Part shown: piece by piece, positions 12,011 to 41,690 of the stretch | Layout of the letters: every line of letters starts with the position of its first letter | Position numbering within the stretch: position 1 is the first letter of the stretch | Assembly: GCF_035582795.1 (NCBI RefSeq) | Contig: NC_134366.1 | Location: 1,376,501-1,440,500, forward strand | Direction: 5' to 3' | Source of the DNA: Mycteria americana | Lineage: Eukaryota; Chordata; Aves; Ciconiiformes; Ciconiidae | DNA length: 64,000 nucleotides | Program-made: the position numbers and the translations under genes | The notes under the pieces: model-generated | The model's input: only the letters and a program-made list of their open reading frames with translations | Database searches by the model: none | What the model was told of the DNA's origin: nothing

Positions 12011-15000
12011 GCGGTCCCGACCCTCTGCTTCCCCCCGGTGCTCTGCCCGTGAACGCGTGATGCCGCCGTACAGACCGGGCTGTTAAGGATGGAGGGGTGG
12101 GGAAATCCAGCAGTTACGGGCTGTGAAAGGTCTGCAACCTGTTCCCGAGGCAGTAGGGCATTTGCTGGGATTTAAAATGGTTTTTAAGCAGCCGCCGCTG
12201 TAATCCCATCGCCGCCTGGTCAGGATTTGAGCTGGTGTTTTATTGTCTGAGCGACTTTGCGTTGCGCTAAAGGGCTGGAGCGAGGCCCTGAGTTATTCAC
12301 CACCTGGACGGGGACCCGCCTCGGTCAGGCAGAGCAAAACAAGGCTGTTACGGCTTCCTTCTGCCAACAGGCTGAGGAATAGGAAGTCATTGGGAAATAA
12401 ACCTCCACTCGGCATCAGGATGTACCTGTGGCAGTTTGCAGCTTTGTGTTTGGAGCTTGCGTTCGTATTGAGGAGGCGTGAAGGAACGGCAAACGCGAAG
12501 GTCGGTGTAAAACCAGGCTATTTTCTGCTCTCTGCTTGGGTTTCCTGGGGGTTGAGCCCTGAACCAGCCCCCCGGTCCCGCTCGTGTTGCAGTGCTTCTC
12601 TGTGGAGCAAAGAAATCTAAATAATAAACCCTGCCTTTGGCAGGGCTGTGCACTTGCAGCTTTACTTTGAGGCTACCGAGTACCTACTCATCACGGGTCT
12701 GGCTTTCCCAGGTCATAATTCACACGTGCTCTCGTCACCCTCGGCTCACGGAGCACGGTGGCCGGTGCTGCGGAGCCCGGCCCGGGCTCAAGCTGTGCCC
12801 AGGCAAAGCCGAACCCACAGATCCCGTGTTTCCGTGGCATTGCCACGCTGGAGGCTGGTTGGAATTTATTTCTTAACAGCCAAATCTTCTCTAAACGTGC
12901 TGAACGTGTTTTTTCTTGCTTGGTTTCACATTTTATTATTACAGGCACCTCCCGTGACTTCTTGTCCTTCCACGCACGCCGCTGTGATCCTTTTCTTCGT
13001 TTCCTCGTTTCCTCCGCTGGCAGTAAGCTGACCCAGAGCCCCTTTGGGCTTGGTTAATTCTTTCACCCCCTGCCGTATCACGTGCTCCCTTTGTGCAGAT
13101 ACTTCCTCCGCTGAGCCCAGCCTTCGCGTCGTCGGTACGCTCGAGGTTGGCTTTCTGATCCGCTCAGAAACGTAGCCTGGTCCCGGGGCGCTGCCGGCAG
13201 CTCTCTAGGAAAGCGCTCTGGCTTTACCCTAAGCGTGCCCTGCGTCCCTTTAGGAACAGGATAACTGGGTTTGGGGCGCAGGCTGTCCCCGGGGCTGGCC
13301 GGCAGCGGCACTGGGTGGCCGTTGGGAGCTCGATCTCCCTTAATCTCCATGCAGACGCGCCGGGGCGGGGGGGGGGAGAATTAGCCTTACAAATTTGCAT
13401 TTGAGATAATCCCCTCGAGTGGATTAAGAAGCTGTTTCCGCTCCTAAGGAGAGGGATGCTCTTTCTCCTTTGTGTTCAGCTCAAAGGGTTGAATGTATTT
13501 AAAGGGGCTAAGACCTTGTTGATTTTTGGATGGGTACGAGCAGCCGGGCTCTGGGTGAAAGCAGCCCCAACTCCAGCGCCGGTGGCCAACAAGCACTACG
13601 CTAGAACCACCTTCGTCCCCCGTGAAACGCAGCCGGCGTGACGTGGCATTGCTCGGCAGCGTGGGAGCGGGTCCCCACCTTAATGTGAGCCCTCTCCTCC
13701 TGTGCGCGCTCATGATCCCAGAGATGTGTTTTCCAGGATCTTCTGAAGCTTGGGAGAAGGTCCTGGTCTGCTCCGTGGTCCAGCATTGGGTCGATTGGGG
13801 TTTAATTCCTGGCTCTGCCACCAACCTCTGGCTGCCAGACGAAACCCCTTCCCAGAAATTTTCCAATAACCCCTGATGCACCAGCCAGAGTAACGACAAC
13901 CTCGATGAAGGATAAATCCTCCCTTTTCCCAGAAAGGGCTTGCTCAATCCCCATTTCTGAAGCCAAGTGGGAGCTGGGGCCAGGATGCGCTGCTGGCCAG
14001 GGGGGCATGGGATGGGTGAGCAAACCCCCATGAAGTGGGTGCTGCCGATGACCTGGGGACCCCGATTATTTTTCCCAGCAGCAAGGGGAAGGTGCACCTC
14101 GTCGGTCATCCTACCTCTAATGGCTGTGCTTACACCACGAGAGCCCTGGTCTTGCTGCCTGAGGGTGGGGGGCTGCTTGTTTGGTGCACCAAATAAAGTG
14201 GTTTTTTGAAGTCTCTGTGTTGTGAGATGCAGGGGGAGCGCAGAGAGCTGCAGGTGCTTTACTGGGGTCTTCATGAGGTTGCAAACTCCTTTGACTTAAC
14301 TCCTTGCATCCCCACTTTCTCTGGGGAGGAGAGGGTGGAGGCTTCTGCTCAAACAGATGATGGGTCGGGCTGTCTTCCCTGAGCTTAACAACCTTTCCCC
14401 GGAGCAGGGCAGCACCAGGTTCTGCTGCTGCCATCTCAGCCTCACCCCTCACTGGCGGCTGCTCTCCGGTGACTTGAGAGGGGTGGGCAGTTGCGGCTAC
14501 CAAATCGTAAGGTAGCCGGTGGGGTCGGTGAAACCCCTGTTGTGTGTTTTATTGGCCTCAGACAGGAGAAACGGCATCAGAGGGACGAATCGCCCCGACA
14601 CAGATGCGGGCTCGGGATGGTGAGGGGTTCGCTGGACTGTGCCATGGCTCCTTGTGCCATGACAACTCGTGGCTGTGTCCAGCCTAGGCTGGGGGGCTTA
14701 GCCCTAGGCTCAGTCTGGTCTCCTGGGCTTTTTCCTGAAGGTTTGTCCTATTTCCATGGAATTTGCAGCCCCTGGAGCAGCAGCAGGCGGCTCGGCCGAG
14801 GTGGCCTTTTCCATATGGGCCACCGAATCTGAGGAAGGGCTGGCCACGGCTAGGAGTGTCCCTGGAGCCTGGCGCTCACCAAAGCCACGCACCCTGGCCC
14901 TGGTGGGTTTTTGGGAGATGCTGGTGGGCCGTGCTCCACTCTGGTTCCTCGCCAGATTTCCTTGTTCAAACGCATGTGAACGTACATTGGGTGAGCTGGG

Positions 15001-18000
15001 TCTCCCCAAAAAATCCACCCAAAGCCCATCGGCCGTTCACAGAGCCCCCTCCCCGGCCCGATGGCGTGCCTTTCCCTGTCAGTCTGGCCTGGTGGGTTAA
15101 ACCCAGCTGTGAGATGCCCTCGCTCTCAATTAGTTAAGTCTGAAATGCCTTAAGTAGATGAAATTACTGTTTTCCTCTTGAATTTCGGAGCCGGCAGCAG
15201 CAGGAAGCCCTGAGGAGTGACCACGCTGGCCGTCCTCTGCCAGGAGCTGCAGCTCTCCGTGAAACGCCGAGTCCTGGCTGGCACAAGGTGTTCACGTAAC
15301 CCCTTCCCTGCCTCTTCTCCTGACTTCGAGACGTAAATGCTTTTGAGAAGCGAACCGCGTGGGAATGAGCTCCTGGCAGCTCTCGCCTGCGCCGTGCTGC
15401 CCGTGCCCGGCTGCTGCCCGGCGCGGGGATGGACCCATCCTTTCCAAACAAGCTGTGTCCTTTCGGCTGAGCCCCGCTCCCCGTCCCAGTGGCTTTTACA
15501 GCAGATTCCCAAGCTGTTCTGCCACAGGAGATGTCTCCAGACCGGAGAGATCCACAGGGAGGTGGGCTGGGAAGTCACCTTCAGGGATTGCAGTTGTGGG
15601 CAAGGAGAGGCGGGGAAAGAAAACAAACTTTTATTTTATGGGTTTTGAGGAGAAACGGGGTCCTTCTCTCTGCAGCGTGCCGGCAGGGTTCACTTGCATC
15701 CCAAGATGGGAATCTGCTCGGTGCAAGCACCGGAGGGGCCGCGGGTGGCCGGCAGCCCGGCAGGTCTTCGGGTGCTTCTTCTCGAACCGACTTCTCTTTC
15801 CTCTGCTCAAGGGGCAGATTTCATCGGGGAAATCACCACCTTCGCCTTTTTAATTTGATTCTACGTCTGTGAAATTAGCAACTTGTTTTCATTAATCCTC
15901 TGAGCCTGACTCTTGGGCTCACGTTCGAGCCCAGCAACACTTTGCGCTTTCCCAAAGTGCCTCCTGGGAGGCCTTGGCTCAGGCAGGGAGCTCTTAACCT
16001 CATTTCCAAGCTTTGCTTTTCTAATGTGAGCAAGAAACTTAAGGACTCAAAATACGGGCCCTAAAAAAGCTTTACAGCCCTTGGTCTCAATAGATGTCGT
16101 TGGACCTTGGAGAACAAAATAGCTCTGAAACTCAGAGGAGAAACCGGGGTTAAAGACTGGGCTGGGGATGTTTCCATCCCGGGTGCAGCCGGGTGCGAGT
16201 CCAGGCTGTAGCGGCAAAGGCTGTTGGGGAGTTTCCAGGGATTTAGGGGTGCAGGAGGTGGGACCGCATGACTGGGAGCTGGGAATGGCATCGAGCTTTG
16301 CAAAATGGGCTTCTGCGCCTCACCTTGCCTCGCGCCCGGCCCCGCTGCTGCCAAACCTTGTCGGTTCTTAACCAACAACTTTATTTTGTCGCTGTTGCTG
16401 CGTGTAACAGAAGGAAACTGCGGTTATCGCACTTCCTGGCCACGAGCCGGCAGGCGAATGAACGCTCACGGGTTTGCCAACCCTTCGGCACGGGCCACGA
16501 GCTTCGGAAGCCCCCAAGACGAGGGTAGCAGCTTCTCTCCCCCCCCGAGAGGTGCTTTTGGTGAGCCACCAAAGGCTCCGCGCCGGCACGGTTTGGTTCT
16601 GCTCTCCGTAACTGGGTACTTCAATGGAGAACGAGGTAGGCGCTGGTTTTAGATCAGCTCCCAGAAATGCAGAAGCTGTTGTTCCGCGTTGTGTCACGTT
16701 GGGTGACGCCTCCGCCTTGGATTTACGCTCCCCAAATCCTCCTTCAAGGAGAGCCTGCGGCTCTCCCACGGAGCTCGGGTGCGCGGGATGGTGGGGAATC
16801 CCTCTGCGGCATCTTCCCAGCCCTACGGAGGCTGCCTGCGTCCTTGAAGGAAAAGCATGTTTCTTCTGGTTTGCTCTTACGGATTGGGCTGGATCCAGCA
16901 GCCTCGGCACAGAGAGCTGAACCGAGCCGGAACTGCCGGACCCTGGATGGTGGAGGGGGACGCGTCTGCGGGACCGTCGTGATACAGCCCCGACCCCGGC
17001 GGCAGATTTCTGCATCTCTCCGCTTTTGATTCCTAAAAGATCCTGGTGGAACAAGATCTTTACGCAGCAGCAGCCGAGGTTTAGGGTTGGACGCCCTTGT
17101 AGTCGGGGTGGCAGAGGCAGGGTCAAGCCCCATGCTCCGGTCTTGGCAAAGAGACCTGTTTCTTTCAGGATTTTCTTCTTTCTGGAGCCAGGAAGGGTCT
17201 CCCGGCCCCTCGGCAGGAGCCGGCTGGGTTGCACAGCGCAGGGTGATGCTCCATTTCGGGAGCCCAGCTGAAGGGAGGGATGCCGCCCCTAAAATCTCAG
17301 TGTTTGCCAGTTCTGGTCCTGCTGCTGTAAAGGTAGAGCTCTTTCACGAGGCTGGCATCGTGTAGCTGTGTTTTCTGTCCCTTTTGTCCTATAAACTCAC
17401 TCTATTTTTATCTCCCTGATCCAAGGGACATTTTTCAGGGCCGGGCTGTCCCCAACGTCCTTGTGGTGCCTGGCTCACTCCGGGATTTGGTGAATACTAT
17501 TCGACCAGGAGCTTTTCCATCCCACTTTCCCATCCTAGTACAACGGTTTCAAATTCTTTCGGTCTGGCTTTGATCTCTCTTGTTCCCGTAGATCTTTCAC
17601 GCTCGTCTACATTGAGAAAAGCAACGAGAGAGGCTGAAGCTTCCTGATGGGAGCAGGTCCCACGCGTGCACCGGAACCCGGTGCGTCGGCTGCTGTGCGG
17701 GGAGGGACGCTGCTGGGAGTAGGTGACGCGGTGGTGGCACTCCCCCACCCAATATAATGTCCTACGGCGAGGCTCAAGCGGTTTAGGTGAAGGGTTTGCG
17801 GCAGTTCTTCCTGACGCTGCTTTCCAAGGCCAGGTCCTGCGGTGGACGGCAGCAAGAGGTGGAGCTGAGTTTGCAGAGGGCTGCTGCTCTTTGAGGCTGC
17901 AAAGTACTCCGCACTTTTCTGAGCAGGAGCGCTTGGTTTATATTTAATTAATGAGCCTTTCGAAGCGTCTTTTCTGCCTCTGCAGATCGTACAGTCCTTT

Positions 18001-19031
18001 TTCTTGCCCGTGAGAATCAGGAAAGCCAAAATGTGGTTGCCCTGAGGGGTGGAAAGCAGAGAGCATCACTGCTGTGGGACAGGGAAGCCGGAGCCGAGCG
18101 TGCGTAGGGCATCGGAGCTGCGTGGCTGGGCAGCCAGCGAGGCCACCAAGGAGCTCTGCCTTTCCCCTCCAGACTGGCGTTTATCACTGCTGTGAATCCC
18201 AAGCGTTGGATCTGCCCGCTTTAAAACATCCACTTGAGCCGGTAAACTTGGAATTGGAGAAGTCCACGCACGGTCCCGGTCATTTAGCCATCGAGTAGGC
18301 TGCTGCGGAGCTTGGTGGGGATCTACCACGGGTCGGCTCTGTCGCGACGGCCCCTGGGTGTGCGGCTTTCCTGGGCTGTCTGCCCCGTGCTGCGGTAGAA
18401 GGACGGTGGTGATGCTCCCTCTATAGCTGGGAGCCCGTGTGTGCACGCCGCTGCCGGCTGGACTCGTGTTGACTCCGATGTTTTTCCAAACCCAGCACTC
18501 AATGGTTTGGGAAGCATGAAGACCTGTTTTTCCCAGGAGAGGCCATCTCCTGGGTCGTGTACCCGCGTTTGTAGGTCTCCCCCGAGACCTCAGACAAGTT
18601 TGGAGCACCTCTGCCTTTTCCTTTTGCAGTCCTTCGTCGAGTTGCTCACTGCAAATGCTTGGGTGAAATATAAAATTGCACCGAGGCGAGGAGGAAGCCT
18701 GCCGGTTTTGCGCGTGGCCGTGGCTCACTCACTCTTACAGCTCTTAATCTGAATATATATTTGTATTTATTCTTAACTGAAAGGTTTGACATCACGACTT
18801 TGGGGGAAAAATCATCCCGTTTTGGTAAAGGGTGCTTACCGGCACTTGCGTTCTTGCAACGTGTTGTGGGAAAGGGGTTTTCAGCGGAAGGTCATGCACT
18901 CGTGGATTCGTAGCTGTAAACCCAGCCTGTCCACGGCGTGGTTGGGGCTGGTTTCCCCCCCCATTTTGGTGCAGAAACTCCTTCTCTCGCCCTTAACCCC
19001 GACGCCCCGGCGTTTCCCTTTCTCTCCGCAG
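12011..19031. other. No recognised gene; probable CCM2 intron
   Basis: This is sequence directly upstream of CCM2 exon 2. GC rises near 16.4-17.4 kb but no clear CpG island, start codon and donor combination matching the short CCM2 first coding exon (a basic peptide of about 10 residues) was found. A poly-G run lies near 13366-13376. Confidence 0.4.
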
Positions 19032-28263
<9,232 letters not shown>

Positions 28264-30490
28264 GAGCGAGCAGGGGGAGGACGGCCCCGGCAGCTCCCCG
28301 TGCCGGCGGGGGCTGGCTCCGGCACCCTCCCGCCCTCTCGGAGAGACCCCGCAGCGGTGCCCGTATCCTGACCGGCGTTCTGGAAGAGGTTTTTGGGGCT
28401 CGATCAGGATGTAATTACTCTCCCATCCTCACGAATGGCTCCGAGCGGCCATCGGCAGGCGGCCAGCGCCCTCTTACCGTGCCGGCACGCTGCGGTGGAG
28501 AACCCCCGGGGCAGGAGCCCGGCCCGCGACCATCCCTGGTTTGGTTTTGCCGGCACACACGTGGGGAGCGAGGCCGGGGAGACAAGTCGGCTACAACCCT
28601 CCGCCTGGTTTACAGTTTTGCACATGGTATCCCTATTGTAACTGCTCTCTTCCTCCTCCTCCTCCTCCTCCTCCTCCCCCTGTTTTTGAATGAAGTTTAC
28701 CACAATGTGAATTATTTAAACCTATTGTCGATGTTGTCGAAACATTTCGGCTCCAGACCCACGGGAGATGCTGCCGATGCTGTGGTGGTAGCAGATGTCG
28801 GCCGTGCCGTGGAGCTTCGTGCTTGTGGCCTGCAAACCCTGACACCCCCCCCCCCTCTGGCTTTGCTCAGGAATATCGGGGGGCCCGAGGGAGGCGGGGG
28901 GCACGCAGCCCCTGTTTTACCCACCAGCGGGCTCGCGTGTGCCCACACACAGCGGGTGCCTGCCAGGCCCTCGCCTTCCAGCCTGCCGGGAACAAGGACT
29001 TGCCCCACGCACTCCCCCCCCACCCCCCCGAGTCTGGGGGACCCCACGGTCCCCCCTGGCACCCATCCTGGGGTTCACGGTGCTGCCGGGGCTCCCCGGG
29101 GACCGTGCTGTCCCCCCGGGGCCACCGCTGGGAAGGGAAGGCCAAGCCGGGTCCCGCTCTGGAAGCCTGGGGAGGCTGCAGGGTGGGGTGTACATGTTGT
29201 ACATAGATTTTACACGCGGTTATAAATACACACTTATTTTTTTATCTGCCAGAGGAACCCTCCTGGGGGCCCCGCGGGGGAGATGCCGTTTGCGGGGGGC
29301 ACCTGAGAACGGTTTGGGGGGGGGGGGGTGTCCCCAGTTATCCTAGAGCCACAGCGGGGAGGAAGGCTGGGGCTGGAGGAGGGATGGGCCAGCCCCGGCA
29401 GCACCCATGGGTGGCTCTGGCAGGCCGCGGTGGGTGCCGGCCAGCCCCTGCGGTGCTGGCGCTTTGAGGCCAGACGCTGGCTCAGCAGTTTTGGGGGATC
29501 CAGCCTCCTCCCGCGCGTTCCTCTGCTCTTTGTCCTGCAGGTTTGGGTCCCATCCACCCCCCCCGGTTTGTCCCCAAAGCCTCCCCTGCCCCCCCTTCAG
29601 GGTGCCTTTAACCCTTGCTCTCCCCTCACAGCCCCCTTCCTCCCCACTTCACCAGTACCCTTACTGGTGTCTCCTCTCCCTCCCATCACAGGCAGAGAGC
29701 AGCCTTCATCCCTCCATCCTCTCCCTCCCCGTTTTCGCAGGCACCGGCCCTCGGTACGATCCCGCACGGAGCCACCATCCCACCCTGCTTTAGGCTGGGC
29801 TCGGGTGACCCCCTTCTGCTCCTGGGGGGGTCCCCACAGCCCCAAATCCTTCCTTCCCCCGGACTTTAAGGGGCGAACGCAGCCGAGTCACCCCGGTGCT
29901 GGGGTGTGCGGCTCCCCGGGGACTCACCTGCCGGGGTACGGCGCGGGGGGCTCCTCCCACAGCCCTCTCCTTCCCGTTTCGAGGCTGATAAACTGGAGAG
30001 CAGGCGAGGGGGGGTCCCAAAGGTGGTCCCCCAGCCCCTGGAGGAGAGGGTTTGGCCAGGACACATCCATCCCAGAGAGCATCTTCCCTAGGACCGAGCC
30101 TTGATGGAGAAGCTCGAGGTTTCCTCCTCCTGGCACGCGTTTTCACCGTCTGCCAAGGGAAGGGGAGATGGGGGGGTCCCGGCTCCGGCGTCCTCACGAT
30201 CTGGGGACCAAGATTTTCCTTCTTAAGCCCAGCAGGCAGCGGCGCGGGGCTGGGGATCGTTCCTTAGTGCCTTTTTATGCATTTACAGCTTCAAACCAGA
30301 TCACAGGTGGACATTCAAATCATTGAAGACTTAAAATTTGGGAAAAAAAAAAGCCCTATTTTTGACACGATTGTATACAGAGAGCTATAAAACGCCGTAA
30401 CAGCTCGCAGTGGTGTGGGGGGTTTTTTTTAATACTTCAAGGGGAAATGGGATTTAATTCTGGAAATAAACCCTGCCTTGTAGCGTTCTG
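28264..30490 (+). other. CCM2: Likely CCM2 3' UTR, with candidate poly(A) signal
   Basis: After the CCM2 stop the DNA is non-coding. It contains a (CTC)n run at about 28648-28677 and an AT-rich block near 29190-29245. A second AT-rich block at 30270-30470 ends with AATAAA at 30465-30470, the first canonical poly(A) signal seen downstream. The true end may be earlier. RNA data would settle it. Confidence 0.4.
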
Positions 30491-31054
30491 GGCGCGAGGA
30501 GATGGCAGCAGCCGGGGGGTTTCTGCCACCTCCCTTTATTTCCCCATCACCACCCCGGTGGTCCCGGGGGGGGCCGTGTATGTTCGCTTTCTGTACGGAG
30601 TATTTGTTACAGGTAAATATAATTCTGCACCCGACGCTGGTTTCGTCTCATTGATAAAGCCCTCGCTCATCCCCCTTGGCCTTCGTCAAAGCCCGCCCTT
30701 CATTAAGCCCCTCCAAATTAACGACAGGGGGGCAAAGCCCCCGTGCCCGACAGAACTGGGGGCTCTGCCGCCCCATCCAGCCCCACGCGCCCCCCAACGC
30801 CCCCGAGCCGGGGGGCTCCCAGCCCACCCTGTGCCTGCTCCCGCAGCCACGCGTCCCACCACGCTGGCCCCGACCGCTCGCCCCGGGGCACTGCCCCCCC
30901 CCCCCAATGCCACTGCTGGAAACAAGGGGTACCCTGAGCCCCCCCCCCCCAAACACCTCCAGAGACGGGACCCCCTGGGAGATATGGGGCTGGGGGAGCT
31001 GTGGGGCAGCCCGGACCCCCCCAAAATCACCACGACGGGAGGCAGTGTGCGATC
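30491..31054. other. Convergent intergenic gap between CCM2 and NACAD
   Basis: About 0.55 kb of C-rich DNA between the candidate 3' ends of two convergent genes. It contains several poly-C runs near 30894-30950 and no gene. Confidence 0.5.
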
Positions 31055-31073
31055 CAAGTGATACATGAGGCCA

Positions 31074-39674
<8,601 letters not shown>

Positions 39675-39766
39675 GGCGATGCCAGAGCCCGGCCAGGCCG
39701 GCCCGGGTGGCCGCCTGCCACCCCGCTCAGCCGCCGGCACCCTTGGCTGGGGCTGGGCGAAGGCGG
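39675..39766 (-). other. NACAD: Possible NACAD 5' UTR with upstream splice acceptor
   Basis: On the minus strand a pyrimidine-rich tract ending 'ttctcccggcgcag' gives a candidate acceptor at 39767. This would make 39675-39766 the 5' UTR part of the first coding exon, with a non-coding exon further up in the CpG-rich area. The tract is short and the call is tentative. Confidence 0.3.
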
Positions 39767-39849
39767 CTGCGCCGGGAGAAGCGGAGCATTAGTGGGGCTC
39801 CGGCGGGGGGGCCGGCAGCGGGATCAGCCCCGTCATCCCAGATGATGTC

Positions 39850-39938
39850 AGCAGGATTTTTTTTATTTTTTTTTTCCCTTCCCCCCCCCCACCCCCCCCC
39901 CGCCTTTTCTTTCTCTCTGATATATTTTTTTTTTTGAT
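39850..39938. repeat. Poly-T / poly-C low-complexity tract
   Basis: Runs of T, then C, then T: a T-rich block, two C runs of 10 or so separated by one A, and a T11 block. It lies upstream of NACAD exon 1. No function can be read from it, and assembly error is likely in such runs. Confidence 0.8.
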
Positions 39939-41626
39939 CTCTCCGGCGGGGAGAAAGCGGGGTGTGTGCCAGGCACTGCGGCGGTGGGAGGGGAGGGAAG
40001 GGCCCACCCCGTCGCTGCTTGCATCAGCTCTTTGGGGGGGGGGGGGAGAGGGCACAGAGGGGGGGTCCCCAGCCTCAGTTTCCCCAGTTGGGCTGGGATT
40101 TGCTGGGAAGGGGGATGGAGGTGGGATTTTGTGCGTGTGTCCCCAAAAACCCAGGGGGCTGAGCACCCAGCGGTGCCCTGGGGGGGGCAGAGCCCCCCTA
40201 AAAGCAGCTGCGCTGGGCGGTGATGCCGGGCGTACGGGGGGGTCCCTGGTGTCCCCACCCTGCGCGGCCCCGGGGCATCGCCCCGCGCCCGGGTACCGCT
40301 GGGGAGGCAGGATGGGTGCCGGCGTGGTCGCCATGGGAACGGCCCTTCTCCTCCTCTCGTCTCCATGGCGATGGTGAGGAGGATGGGGATGGTTCCTTGG
40401 CAACGTGGGGGGGGGGGGGTACCCCCCTCTGGGGCTGGCGATGGGGAGACCCTGGGTGGACGGACAGACGGATGGACGGGAGGAGGGCAGGAGATGACCG
40501 GGAGGGACCGAGCCCTCCCCCCCCCCCCCAGGACCCCCCGTCCCAGCTGGGGACGCGCCACCCCCCTGCCCAGACCCGGGTAACCCCCCCCACGCCGCGG
40601 GAGGGGGCTGCACCCCCAAAAGGATGCTGAGGGGAAACTGAGGCACAGCCTGAGGGCCAGCAGGGAGCACGGCGGGGTGCCGGTGCCCGGTGCCGGTGCC
40701 CGGTGCCGGGCACGGAGCGCGGCCGGCAGCGGGCACGGTGGGGTGCTGGCTGCCACCCCGGTCGCGGAGCCAGGCTGGCGCTGAGGCCGGCGATGCCGGT
40801 GCCAGGAGCAGCCCCGAGCCGTGACTCAGCAGCTCCCGGCCACCTCCGGCAACTCAGCACTGCCGCGGCCTCCTCCCGGCACCGCGTCCCCGGCCCGTGG
40901 GGTGGCCGAGCACCGGGAGAGGGGCTGCGGCCACCAGCGGCGCAAGGCTTGGGGGGTGACCAGGCTGTGCCCCCCGCCCCCCCAGCCAGCCAGAGGGGCT
41001 GGAAGGGACGCGGCAAGGACCAGCAGCGTCCCGGTGGCCAGATGGCCGCTAATCCGTCCCCAAAGCCCTTCCTGGCAGCCGGCTCCGGTGCGTCACGGCC
41101 CGGAGGGTTCTCCTGCCCCACCTTGTCCCCCCCGGCCCAGGCGCACGTGCCCTGCGGGACACGGGGGACACGGCCTGCGTGTGTCGGGGTGCTGGGGACA
41201 AGAGGGGGAGGCTGCAAGGGGACCGGGGGGGGGGGCTCAGGGCCAGCAGGACGCAGGGCTGGGTCTAACCCTTCCCGTTAGAGCCCCCCACGTCCCAGGG
41301 CACCGGGGCTCTCCCGTGCCCGCGCCGGGGGTCCCGCTGCTCCGGGTGGAAGCGGCACGCCGTCCTCCCTCCCCTCTCGCACCGCGCAGGCGCCCGGGGA
41401 CAAAGCCCCGCTAATAAGACAGGAATAAGAGAGGCCAGGATGGCTCTTAATCCTAAACCCTGGCTCAAGCCGGCTTCCTCCGGGAGCTGAGCTACGGCTA
41501 CGGCAAAGGGGGTCCCGCCGAGCGGCGCCGTGGAGCCGTCTCCCACCCCGGGAAGAAGCAAAGCCCCGTGCCAACCGGCACAGACGCCAACCGGCACGCC
41601 GAACCGCGGCACTGTACAGTGGTGGG
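39939..41626. other. NACAD-TBRG4 intergenic region, GC-rich, no recognised gene
   Basis: About 1.7 kb between the NACAD 5' end and the TBRG4 3' end. It holds G runs (40034-40045, 40409-40419), a small 'ggtgccggtgcccggtgccg' repeat at about 40677-40712, and the X-box-like cluster at 40327-40404. The open frames are overlapping GC-driven shadows. Confidence 0.45.
40327..40404. promoter_or_regulatory. Cluster of three RFX X-box-like motifs
   Basis: Three imperfect palindromes resembling the RFX X-box (consensus GTTGCCATGGCAAC) lie within 78 bp: GTCGCCATGGGAAC at 40327-40340, GTCTCCATGGCGAT at 40359-40372 and GTTCCTTGGCAAC at 40392-40404. The first keeps 12 of 14 consensus positions; the third keeps both half sites but is one base shorter. 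They lie about 0.65 kb upstream of NACAD exon 1. Binding is inferred only. Confidence 0.45.
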
Positions 41627-41632
41627 TTTATT
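41627..41632 (-). terminator. TBRG4: TBRG4 poly(A) signal
   Basis: TTTATT on the + strand gives AATAAA on the TBRG4 strand, 59 bp after the stop codon at 41691-41693. This implies a very short 3' UTR. Confidence 0.85.
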
Positions 41633-41690
41633 GAAACACGTTTCTAACACAGACAGGCGTTGCCAGAGCGGGCGGGCAAGAGCGGCGCGG

